A DNA stretch of 26,571 nucleotides. Source: Stephanodiscus triporus. Its lineage: Eukaryota; Bacillariophyta; Thalassiosirophyceae; Thalassiosirales; Thalassiosiraceae. The notes beneath the pieces were generated by a model. The model searched no databases. It saw nothing but the letters and a program-made list of their open reading frames with translations, and had not been told where the DNA came from. The stretch's first letter is position 1. Every line of letters begins with the position of its first letter. Both the position numbers and the translations under genes were made by a program. Positions 18,736-26,571 of this stretch are shown piece after piece. The stretch is taken from the NCBI GenBank assembly GCA_036939755.1, contig JALLAZ010000081.1:1-26571 (forward strand), written 5' to 3'.

Positions 18736-21700
18736 TCAAATGTACCCTGTCACCTTGCCGGGGGAGGGCGAGTTGCACAAATCGATGACCCCCGTCGCCA
18801 CGGCCTTGGCCTTGGGAGTCGGCTTTCTGGTAGACGATGACAATTCGACGAGCTCCATGGCCGAGCCTGCACGGGCTTTCGCCGTGGGCGTGCGGTTTGA
18901 GGGGGACGACGCCCCGTCGGCGGACACCGGTTTGCCGCCGCGGGGAGGTGACGACTTACCGTCAGCGGCCTCCTTGAACTTCTTGGCCAGATCTTTGATG
19001 TCCAGCGCATCCTTTCCGAAGGCGTACGTAACGTCCAAGCTTGGCGGGCATTTAGGATCGGACGCTTCCGCCCGAAAGCCGAATTCCTCTTTGGCAACAT
19101 CCTCACACTGCGAGCTGCAGTGGATGTAGTAATAGAGGGGATTGCCTTCGAAGCCGAGATCCTCGAAGCGCGGCACGGTCGTTCCTAGGTATCTGTGCGG
19201 TTGCCCTGGCAGACAATCGGGACAGTAGGCGTTGGGGCAGCTCTGGCAGCGATAGAGCAGACCCCCTGCCCCGGCGGATGTCTTACTGCACATGATACAG
19301 TGGTGATGAGTACAGGCACTGAATTCGTGGGGCTTCAGCCCGCAGCAGTCGGCATGTACGCTCACGGGGCACCGCGGGCACTCTATGAGCAGCCCGCCAT
19401 CGCCACAGATTTGGCAGAAGTCCTGATTGACGAAGATGTTCACGGCCCTCTTTTGTTGGACAGAAACTATCTTCTTGGTCTCCCTCCCCCAGGAAGACGG
19501 CTCGCCGCTCTGGAGATCGTAGTCGTTCATCGCTAAAACCGGCACGTGCGATGTACCCCAACCCGATCCGTTGCTCTTCACCTGAATTAGACGACTCTTC
19601 CTGTCTCGCTTTCCCTTACCCAAATCGTCCAAGCTCTCTCCGTTTGTTGCCTCCTTCCAATCCTGCTTGAGCTTGTCCAGGAGCTTGCCCTTCGGACCCT
19701 TCCCGAGGTACTGCTCCCTCTCCCGCGCCTCCTTCTCCTCCCTCAACTTGCGAAAATCAACGCCGCAGAATCGACGCGTGTCAGTCAGCTCCCTGTCCAC
19801 GTCGTAATCCACGGCACTCTGTGCGGCGCCCCCCTTAAGCTTCCCGTCGGAGCAGTCCTCGCCGCGGGCGCGATCGGTCACCTTCTCAATGTCGGAGTCG
19901 GTGGGCAGATCGTTGGAGGAAGAGAAGACAGCGTTCGAGCCGAATGTCAACGACGCCAGGAGCTCCGACGTGGAAAGGCCCGCATCCTCCACGTCCCGGT
20001 TGCTTGTGCCACGGTTCACCATCTGATCGAGATATAGCTTCTTCTCCGCCCTCTCTACAATTCTCTCCTCAACTGTCCCGGCGCTCAGCAGGCGATATAC
20101 ATGGACCGTCTTTTTCTGACCGATACGATGCACGCGCGCCATTGCCTGAAGGTCAGGCTGGGGGTTCCAGTCGCTATCATAAAGGCTGGGAGGGAAGGTC
20201 GGTCGGTCGGACGAGGGGGTGGGAGGGGGGGGTTGAGTCGACGAGAAAGAAAAGGGAAAAAAAAAAGAAGCGAGGTAGTTTTCGTCGTTTCGCGAACTCA
20301 CATGCAGGTATCGGCCGTCTGAAGATTGATCCCCAATCCCCCCGATCTCGTGCTCATCAGGAAGATGAATATCTTGCTCCCCGGGGCGTTGAACTGGTTG
20401 ATTATGTGATTCCTCTGCGCACGCGGGGTCGATCCGTCGAAGCGACAGTACCTCCACCCGCGCAGGACGCAGTAATCCTCGAGGATGTCGAGCATGCCCG
20501 TGAATTGGCTGAATATGCACGTCCGGTGGCCGTTCCGAAACATCGACCTCAGCAGCTTGTCCAGCACGGCCAGCTTGCCCGACGTGGCGATCAGCTCGTT
20601 TACGGTGGTGCCCTTCGCGTCCGGCTCGGCGAAGTCGAAGAGGTAGGGGTGGAGGCAGGCCTTTCGCAGTTGCATGATGAGATTTCGCAGCATGACGTGC
20701 CTGCCGGCGCTGGAGTTCGGATCGTCGCCGTCCTGGGCCTCCTGGAGCCTGATGAGGGACTCGACCTCGTTCATCAGGAAGCCCTTGTACCAGAAGATTT
20801 GCGAGGTCGAGAGGGGGCAGAGGATCTGAAAAATGGTGCCGAACGCAATATTCGGAGATGAAGGACGAGGATGACGGGATGGTTAGCATGCACTCGCGTC
20901 AAAACAGCGAAGAGATGGAGGGTATACCCAAAATAAGACTATGTCACCGAAGAACGGGGGGGGGGGTTGGGGGTAAGATAAAGGAACATACTAACTCGCA
21001 CCTTCGTCTCGATCTTCTTCGGCATCATCCTTTCCACCTCGTCCTTGAGCCTGCGTATCATGAAGAGCTTAAGGAGCCTGTTCGCCTTCAACAGCATGTC
21101 CGGATCGATGCGATTGTGCCCGATATCGAACGCGGATTCGAATTTATCCGGGGTCGTGAAGTACTGCGGATACAGGTAGTTGAGTATCGCGTACAGCTCG
21201 ACGAGGTTGTTCTGCAGTGGCGTACCCGTGAGTATGACCCTGCACTGGCAGTGTATCCTCCGCACTCTCTCGGCGACGTGGCTCGTCATGGACTTGATGA
21301 CGTGACCCTCGTCCAGCACGCACAGGTTGAAGTACGTGCTGCTGATGAGACTCGCGATCGCGGGATTCTTGGCCATGTCGTAGGTCGTGACGACGACGTC
21401 GTAGGACAGGACGTCGTGCAGCATCGCGTGCTTCTGCGCCTCCCTCTCCTTGGGCTCGCTCGAGTGGAAACGAAAGTGACGCAACGTCGGGGCGTGCCTG
21501 TCCAATTCCGCGCACCACGAGTACAGGACCGACAGCGGACATATGACCAACGACGGACCGGTGTGTCCCTCGACGTTCTCCTTGAGGTACGCGATCAGCG
21601 ATATCGTCTGCAGCGTCTTGCCCAGCCCCATCTCGTCGCCGAGCACGAACGGCAATCCCCGGGAGTGCATCCCGACCATCCACTCGAGTCCGATCATCTG

Positions 21701-22453
21701 GTAGTCGCGCAGGGGGGTGATCACGGCGTCGGGCTGGCTCGCGAGCGGCGGATCGACGACGACGACATCCCCCCCCCTCCCCCTTCCCCCCAAATCGCTC
21801 TCCCGACGATGGGACGACAGGCGCATTCGTACCTTCTCGTCTACGAACGGCTCGAGGACCTCGAGGTTCTCGGCCATGAAATCGAGTCGACTCGACTCGT
21901 CCGTCCCGCGCATGCGTCCCCGTATCGCGTCGTTGTGGGCCGATCGACGCGCCACGTGATCCGGTATCGCCCTGGCGGGGCGATCCTGAGGAGGAGGGTG
22001 CGGCGGCCTCTCCCTCGCCTTCTTCTTCTCCTTGGGGGCGTCGGCCTTGTACGCCCCGTGGACGTAATTCACGCCCGTGACGACGTAGTTGTTCGAGGTC
22101 TTGACGACGTGGCCGTCGATGATCATGGTGGTGGAGGTGCGCTTGCGTCCCGTTCGTCGGGGGGGGTCGACCCCGCCGCCGCCGCCCCCCCCCGCTTCCC
22201 CGTCGTCGTCGTTGATCGTGGACGACGACGACGACGACAGTGACGTGGAAGACGCGGAAGGCGCGGAAAGGAAGTCGGGGGAGAGGCTCACGCGATGACC
22301 GGGTAGCTTCTGCCGCGTCGTCGCGGGGCCGCCACTCGCAGCACTCGCGACGGAGGAGTAGGAGGGGGGAGGAGGAGGAGGCGCGGAGACGTCCGCCATC
22401 GCGCCGCGATCGTCGTTCGCGGGGAGGACGACGGGATTCGCGGAGGACGACAT
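18736..22453 (-). CDS. SNF2-family chromatin-remodelling ATPase with C-terminal PHD-type zinc fingers
   Basis: Three exons on the minus strand, 22453-21002, 20825-20302, 20185-18736, with introns of 176 and 116 nt, giving 1141 aa. Residues 1-110 are Ser/Pro/Gly low complexity. The ATPase shows LRDYQMIGLEWMV (248-260), motif I GDEMGLGKT (272-280), VVVTTYD, motif II DEGH (381-384), TGTPLQNN (409-416), then in exon 2 the helicase C lobe (IFSQFTGMLDILED, FDGSTPRAQR, STRSGGLGINL), and motif VI MARVHRIGQ split off in exon 3 (674-682). The C-terminal part carries a PHD finger (Cys916, 919, 928, 931, His/Cys near 937-940, Cys955, 958) followed at once by a second Cys cluster (Cys972, 975, 980, 983), an arrangement like NSD-type tandem PHD modules. 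It lacks the HAND-SANT-SLIDE of ISWI and any bromodomain. Role: ATP-driven nucleosome remodelling in the nucleus, probably guided by a histone-tail mark. The tail after 1050 is basic and disordered. Confidence 0.85.
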
Positions 22454-23105
22454 CGTGATGATGTGAAATACTCTCGCGTGGATGATATTGGACGGGAAGT
22501 GAAGGGGCCGGCGGTGTGCTATTATTGTTGTCGACTAAGTCAGTCAATAATATGACTCAGGGCTGCATAATATAATACTTAATATCCCAAAACAAACAAT
22601 GCCGCGATTGTTGGAGGATTCGTGTTGCCGAACAAGAGAGATGGTGGAAGGAGAGAAAGAAATAGGAGTATTTTATAATTTTATGGGTGGATGGTAGATA
22701 CGGACGTGTTTTCGTACACGAGAGTATCAAACCTTAAAATCTAATAGTCATGGTCCCGGGACAAACAAGTAGATACATGTGGTTTTCTCCTCCGCTGAGA
22801 GAAACAACCGTTGTATTGAGCTCCTACGTTTATGTTAAGTTTTTCCCTCATCTGATAATACCTACTCTCTGTCCTTTTTTTTACGTACTTTGTTTCATAC
22901 CTACGTACGTACAGTTTTCTTACCCCGGTAGGGGCCGGCGGGGGGGCCCCTGCAGCCCCACAACAAAACACAGCGAAGAGAGAGAGTACACAGTGGAGCG
23001 AGGCCCCAAGATCTGAGAACCAAAACACAGAAAGCGGACTACTACTTTGCTACTCGCATAATAATAAAATATACATCATTTTCCGAGAGGAGAAGCGACG
23101 TAATA
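22454..23105. promoter_or_regulatory. Divergent intergenic region between SNF2-PHD and GOT1 genes
   Basis: The 652 bp separate two outward-facing start codons and must contain both promoters. AT-rich patches occur at 22540-22600 and 22665-22745. A 88-codon plus-strand frame (22750-23016) has a hydrophobic character but no recognised motif and is probably chance. No clear TATA box can be assigned. Confidence 0.4.
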
Positions 23106-23525
23106 ATGGTCTCCGACAACACCAAGATAGGCACGGGCCTGATGTTCCTGGGATTCACCTTCCTCTTCCTCGGAGTGCTCTTCCTCTTCGACTCGACCCT
23201 ATTGGCACTCGGGGACGTCCTCTTCCTCGTGGGACTCACCCTGACCATCGGCACGTCCCGTACTATGCGATTCTTCTCGAGGAAGGATCGTTTGCGAGGG
23301 ATAATCGCCTTCTTCGGGGGGGTGTTCCTCGTGATGGCACGACGTCCGATATTCGGCATGGTGCTGCAGGGGTACGGCCTCGTGTACCTCTTCGGACAAT
23401 TCTTCCCGATAGCCGCGCAGAGCCTGCGAGACGTTCCGGTGGTGGGGGCGGCGTTCCGACACCCGGCCGTGGAGAGATTCTTCTCGGGGTTCGGGAGGGG
23501 GGGAGATCGGCGCGCTCCGGTGTGA
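23106..23525 (+). CDS. GOT1: GOT1-family vesicle transport protein
   Basis: Single-exon gene of 139 aa, the usual length for the family. The N-terminus shows the family signature: a short cytosolic lead with D-x-x-K-I-G-x-G-L, then TM1 (9-31), TM2 (33-51), the basic loop [10 protein letters not shown] with TM3 (65-80), and TM4 (85-103) ending [14 protein letters not shown]. Got1 is a small four-pass membrane protein of ER-Golgi transport vesicles; in yeast it acts in ER-to-Golgi fusion or COPII vesicle formation. The tail after residue 125 is Gly/Arg-rich and unstructured. It is convergent with the HIR-like gene downstream (260 bp apart) and divergent from the SNF2 gene. Confidence 0.88.
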   Translation: MVSDNTKIGTGLMFLGFTFLFLGVLFLFDSTLLALGDVLFLVGLTLTIGTSRTMRFFSRKDRLRGIIAFFGGVFLVMARRPIFGMVLQGYGLVYLFGQFFPIAAQSLRDVPVVGAAFRHPAVERFFSGFGRGGDRRAPV

Positions 23526-23785
23526 GGGGGAGGGAGCGAGATGTGGGAGTGGGAGAACGATGGTCCGGGGTTCGGGCGGCTGTTTTTGGATATTAAGGCA
23601 GCAATGGTTATTTGCAGCTTAACAACAAAAAGATTGTGTTTCGAGATCCGCGACAGAGTGATGCGACGCATTCGATTTGTTCGGCTCCCGGGCGCGATGA
23701 CTCGGAGGGGATCGGATGTGCGAGGTCGCGCGCATCTCCGTTATGTTCGGGTTTAATTCTCCATTATTGTTAAATTACATATTGC

Positions 23786-25452
23786 TCATAAATCTAGCAA
23801 ATTTTCTACTCTCACGGCATCGCCGGTAGCAGATACGAAACATTCCCTCGCCGTCTCGGTCAATCTCGATACGGCGTCGGGCATGTGCATCAGGAACAAC
23901 GACGTCGATGTGCCTTCATGGTCCTCTCGACATTCACCGTCATCGGCATCGGCATCGCCATAGCGACCCCGTCGAGCGCCCTTCAGATCCATCAGCACGT
24001 CGTAGTACTGGGTCAGCAAGAGCAAGTCCATCGCGCCCCTGGCGGACACGGAAACACCGCCCCCGTCGCCGCCGCCGCCGCCGACAACGTCATCCACCAC
24101 GTCGCGCATCCCCTTGGCTATTTCCCCTCTCTCCCTCGCCACGCCGACTCCGATCAAATGAGCCCGTTCGGCCCTGGCCTCGGCGTCCCTCACGGCCAGG
24201 ATTCTAACCGCCTCGGCCTTGTGTGGCATGGCCTCCTTCGTTCGTTTGCTTGCATGTACCTCGTTCATCGATCGCTTGACGTGTTCGTTGGGCAATATCC
24301 TGGTTATCAGCGCACGATGGACGAGGAATCCGTATCGATTCATGCCGTCGTTCAACGACTGATGGAACTCGGACGCGATCGAGTCCTGGGCGGAGAAGAT
24401 GTCGTCCAAATCGAGTCGGGGCATGGTGGATCGTATCATGTCGTGAACGTGAGCCGTGAATTGGCGTGTCGGAGACGCAAGGGAGTAGAATGATTCGAAT
24501 AGGTGCGTGGGGTTTGTTTGATACTGTATCGAGACATGGACACGGATGAACACTGCACGAGGAAATTAACTTCTTTTCAGGACGCGGTGAAATGATTCGT
24601 CATCGACGTTACATACCGTGATCCTTGCTCTTGGTCTCGCAGTCAACATCCAGCTGCTTGATCCTCATGCTGATCCTTCCGGCCTCCCTATGAATGTAGC
24701 CACGTCGATGAGCAGAGGAATACCCCGGTGTGTTAGAATTTTGCATATTAGGTCGTGGATTGCAGAGCATTTGCATCCGATTTCGTTTACCTCTCCATCG
24801 GCCATTTCACGAAATGCATGCCAGGGAGAAGGAACCTGTCGAATTTCCCGAACCTTTGTATCACGCCGTACTCCGACGCGCGGATGCAAGTGAAACAGCA
24901 GCAGACGCCACAGAGGGGAGAGCAAGTTGGAGATGCGAAGCAAAGCATCCGGTAGGGCTGAGCAGGTACAGTTGTGAGAGAATGAATTGATCATGCGCAA
25001 AGAAAAATCAGAAATGCTGTCAGGCGGCTTACCAGGGAGACTGCCGCTTGCCAAATTTGGCTCGCGGTGGGTATCGTCGAGTTTGACGATGGAGAAGAAG
25101 ACGAGAACGATCGTCGAGGGTACGACGTATTCAATTGTCGAGACGATGACGTCGTCGTCGACGAAAGTTGACGCGGGGAATAAGACGACGTATTCGATTT
25201 TCGAGACGACGTCGTCGACGACGAAAATTGACGCGAGGAATAATGCGACGGAGGCGAAGAAATCAGAGGCTGAACTCGACGTCCATATTCGAATCGTCTC
25301 CCACGGCGATCGCCATCGCGACGATTAGAGGTCGACGTCTCCGCGCAATACCTGGACAATGGCGACGCATCATCCACCGGGGGACTGAGGCTTTCCAGTA
25401 GCAGCGGGGTCGTTTCTACCCCTCTTCTCCCATTATTATTATTTATTTCCAT
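23786..25452 (-). CDS. SPFH/prohibitin-domain protein of the HIR type, with N-terminal repeat extension
   Basis: Four-exon model on the minus strand: 25452-25033, 24957-24791, 24687-24617, 24552-23786; introns of 75, 103 and 64 nt; 474 aa. The core is clear: a Cys-cluster lead (CSPLCGVCCCFTC), EYGVIQRFGKFDRFLLPGMHF, SMRIKQLDVDCETKSKD, VFIRVHVSIQYQTN, then LDDIFSAQDSIA, MNRYGFLVHRALITRILP, RSMNEVHAS and AEARAERAHLIGVGVARERGEI. This is the order found in plant hypersensitive-induced reaction (HIR) proteins, which oligomerise on the inner face of the plasma membrane; the Cys cluster is a likely palmitoylation site. Exon 1 (140 residues, Ser/Thr/Arg-rich) joins in phase 0 through CTG|GTAAGC and CTGCTCAG|CCC. 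Without it, an ATG at 24946-24948 gives a 331-residue protein close to normal HIR size. The start at 25452 is the best ATG; the same frame is open to 25533 but without another ATG. The core is sure, exon 1 less so. Confidence 0.75.
25120..25250. repeat. Two-copy tandem repeat of about 60-63 bp
   Basis: Two adjacent units begin with ACGACGTATTC, pass through TCGAGACGA and GACGTCGTCG, and end with GACG(C)GGGGAATAAG or GACGCGAGGAATAAT. A partial third copy follows. Read on the minus strand inside proposed exon 1 of the HIR-type gene, each unit encodes about 20 residues starting RQF/RQL and rich in Ser and Thr. The length near a multiple of three keeps the frame open. Confidence 0.7.
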
Positions 25453-25945
25453 CCCGTATCCGGTACTACTACATCCCGCGCGGGCGGCAAAAGATGTCAG
25501 CCCCACCCTATTCGCCAAGAATCGAATCGGCAATTACTGCAACCCCAAAGCGACTGAAGCGACCTGGAAAGTGTCTAGAGCAAAATCTCTTTCCCCTCTA
25601 GAGAGATATCTGGAGTAGTGTCTTGATCATCTTCTTTCTGACCCAAAGAGAGAAGTCAAGACAGATCAGAGCGCAGAGTTCGGGTGGTCCCTATTCGCGG
25701 GCAGAATGACGGGCTTGGGGCGCCGCCGCACTAAGAGGTTTCCTACTACTCTAGGTAATTTGCTGTAAGTAGGGAGCAAGCCCGCACGTCCGCTCGCAAT
25801 ATTCCCAACGCCAGGGTTCGGTTGTCCGAGCTTCTACGAATACCATAATGTGTACAACGAGATACGATATCTTATTTTTTTTACCTCACACACAGAGTGT
25901 GTGTACAAGTAGTAAAACGGTAAAAAGTCAACCACGTCAAGCGCC
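25453..25945. promoter_or_regulatory. Divergent intergenic region between HIR-type and IF1-like genes
   Basis: About 490 bp between outward-facing starts. It contains CTCTAGAG-like words near 25597-25605 and a CACACACAGAGTGTGTG inverted repeat at 25887-25903, about 45 bp before the IF1-like ATG. No gene or structured RNA is recognisable; part of it may be the 5' leader of the HIR-type gene. Confidence 0.4.
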
Positions 25946-26515
25946 ATGATCCCCATCACCGTCAGTCTCGTCAGCCGCACCATCGCAAGGACAAGCGTCG
26001 TGCCAAGAGCATTCGCCGCCCAGGTACCCACTCGATCGATGGCCATGCACGATAAACTCGAGAAGAAGGTCAGTGCGCGACACACACGCCCACGATTGGT
26101 CCGCGATGGGAATCGCCGAAGGGATATCTTCATATATATATATATATATATATTTCCCCCGCCGAATCCATCGCATATATTGCGATTGAAATTTTTTCGT
26201 CGTCTTCCGCGACATGCCTCCATTCTTATGTGCGAAACCCCCCCCCCCCTCCCTTTGTTTTATCCCCTTCCATTTCGACGTATACAGGAAAAGGTCGAGG
26301 AGGACAGATACATACGCGCGCGCGAGGCGGAACTCAGGGAGGCCAAGGCGAAGGCCGCCGCGGCCGAGGGGAAGGCGAAGGAGTTGGAGGCGAAGAGCGC
26401 CGAACTAGTTGCTAAGAAGACCGCCGCGATGAACGAGGTGGCCGCCCTCTTGGCCAAGACTGGCGACGTCGTGAGCGAGACCGGTCTGGCGAATCTCGTG
26501 GACTGGAAGCATTGA
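25946..26515 (+). CDS. IF1-like mitochondrial F1-ATPase inhibitor
   Basis: Two exons, 25946-26068 and 26288-26515, with a 219-nt intron (donor GTCAGT, acceptor ATACAG), phase 0, giving 116 aa. Residues 1-32 are basic, Ser/Ala-rich and free of acidic residues, as in a mitochondrial presequence. The spliced junction reads KLEKK-EKVEEDRYIRAREAEL, which matches the inhibitory core of IF1 (E-x-R-Y-x-R followed by an acidic helix). IF1 binds between alpha and beta subunits of F1 and blocks ATP hydrolysis when the matrix becomes acidic. Residues 55-95 form an Ala/Lys/Glu-rich helix likely to dimerise as a coiled coil. The C-terminal end (DVVSETGLANLVDWKH) is not part of animal or yeast IF1 as I know it. 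The unspliced frame is also open through the intron, giving 189 aa with a Tyr-Ile run encoded by a TA repeat, which is clearly not protein-like. Confidence 0.65.
   Translation: MIPITVSLVSRTIARTSVVPRAFAAQVPTRSMAMHDKLEKKVSARHTRPRLVRDGNRRRDIFIYIYIYIFPPPNPSHILRLKFFRRLPRHASILMCETPPPLPLFYPLPFRRIQEKVEEDRYIRAREAELREAKAKAAAAEGKAKELEAKSAELVAKKTAAMNEVAALLAKTGDVVSETGLANLVDWKH
26131..26153. repeat. (TA)n microsatellite in the IF1-like intron
   Basis: About eleven TA units inside the intron. A C run (26238-26249) lies 37 bp before the acceptor and together with T-rich sequence forms the polypyrimidine region. Confidence 0.85.
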
Positions 26516-26547
26516 ACGGGGCTCCTCGTGATGTGAATTGATGCGGC

Positions 26548-26560
26548 GGGGGGGGGGGGG
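26548..26560. repeat. Poly-G tract downstream of the IF1-like gene
   Basis: A run of about 13 G just after GCGGC, 30 bp beyond the stop codon and close to the right edge of the window. Several similar G/C homopolymers occur in introns and linkers of this window. Confidence 0.7.
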
Positions 26561-26571
26561 GATCTTTTTTC

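Noticed and set aside
20995..21002. Alternative donor GTTAGT for SNF2 exon 1, six nt further on
   Set aside because: It keeps the frame but adds two residues (Val-Arg) that break the K-x-E-x-K-I spacing seen in ISWI-type proteins; the GTGCGA donor after AAG fits better. RNA data would decide.
20858..22243. 461-codon plus-strand frame opposite the SNF2 gene
   Set aside because: The opposite strand encodes all SNF2 motifs in order; this frame is its Arg-rich mirror with no motif.
22750..23016. 88-codon plus-strand frame before GOT1
   Set aside because: No motif, lies in the presumed promoter region between divergent genes, and has atypical composition for a gene in this window.
25531..25533. 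Start of the HIR-type frame at 25533
   Set aside because: The codon there is TTG. The first ATG in the frame is at 25450-25452, which I used.
25700..25850. Possible tRNA or small RNA (GGTTCGGTTGTCC resembles a T-loop)
   Set aside because: No matching acceptor, D-arm or anticodon stem could be folded around it.

Overview
This window is nuclear DNA from a eukaryotic alga. The best guess is a diatom or a close photosynthetic stramenopile. Protein-coding genes carry short GT-AG introns (64-249 nt), proteins have serine, glycine and acidic runs encoded by CGA/TCG trinucleotide repeats, and the left edge holds a remnant of a violaxanthin de-epoxidase-like gene, a family of photosynthetic eukaryotes. 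No rRNA, tRNA, CRISPR or bacterial-style operon was seen. The lineage assignment is inference from gene content and style.

Layout. 1-3043 is gene-poor: a possible DNA-transposon end (1-220), a (TCG)n microsatellite, a frameshifted VDE-like pseudogene (488-1133), a J-domain remnant (1155-1532), then about 1.5 kb without a recognisable gene and an array of four GCTCCCGGGAGC-type palindromes. Eight apparently intact genes follow: She9/MDM33/CCDC51-type mitochondrial inner-membrane protein (+, 3044-4066); TRP-like cation channel (-, 4431-8007, 2 exons); extended-SDR sugar epimerase-like protein with a large unrecognised C-terminal region (+, 8558-11965, 2 exons); OSCA/TMEM63 family channel (-, 12186-17192, 7 exons); SNF2 ATPase with C-terminal PHD-type zinc fingers (-, 18736-22453, 3 exons); GOT1 vesicle-transport protein (+, 23106-23525); HIR-type SPFH protein (-, 23786-25452, 4 exons in my model); and an IF1-like mitochondrial ATPase inhibitor (+, 25946-26515, 2 exons). 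Exon joins were worked out by hand from GT/AG sites, reading phase and family motifs. All multi-exon models sum to whole codon numbers.

The genes do not form one pathway, as is usual in eukaryotes. Themes do recur: three membrane proteins related to ion conduction (She9/CCDC51-like, TRP-like, OSCA-like) lie within 14 kb, and two proteins are probably mitochondrial (She9-like, IF1-like). The most unusual items are the epimerase-like protein, whose catalytic Tyr position is His and whose C-terminal half I cannot assign; the HIR protein with a repeat-bearing N-terminal extension; and the palindrome array upstream of the She9-like gene.
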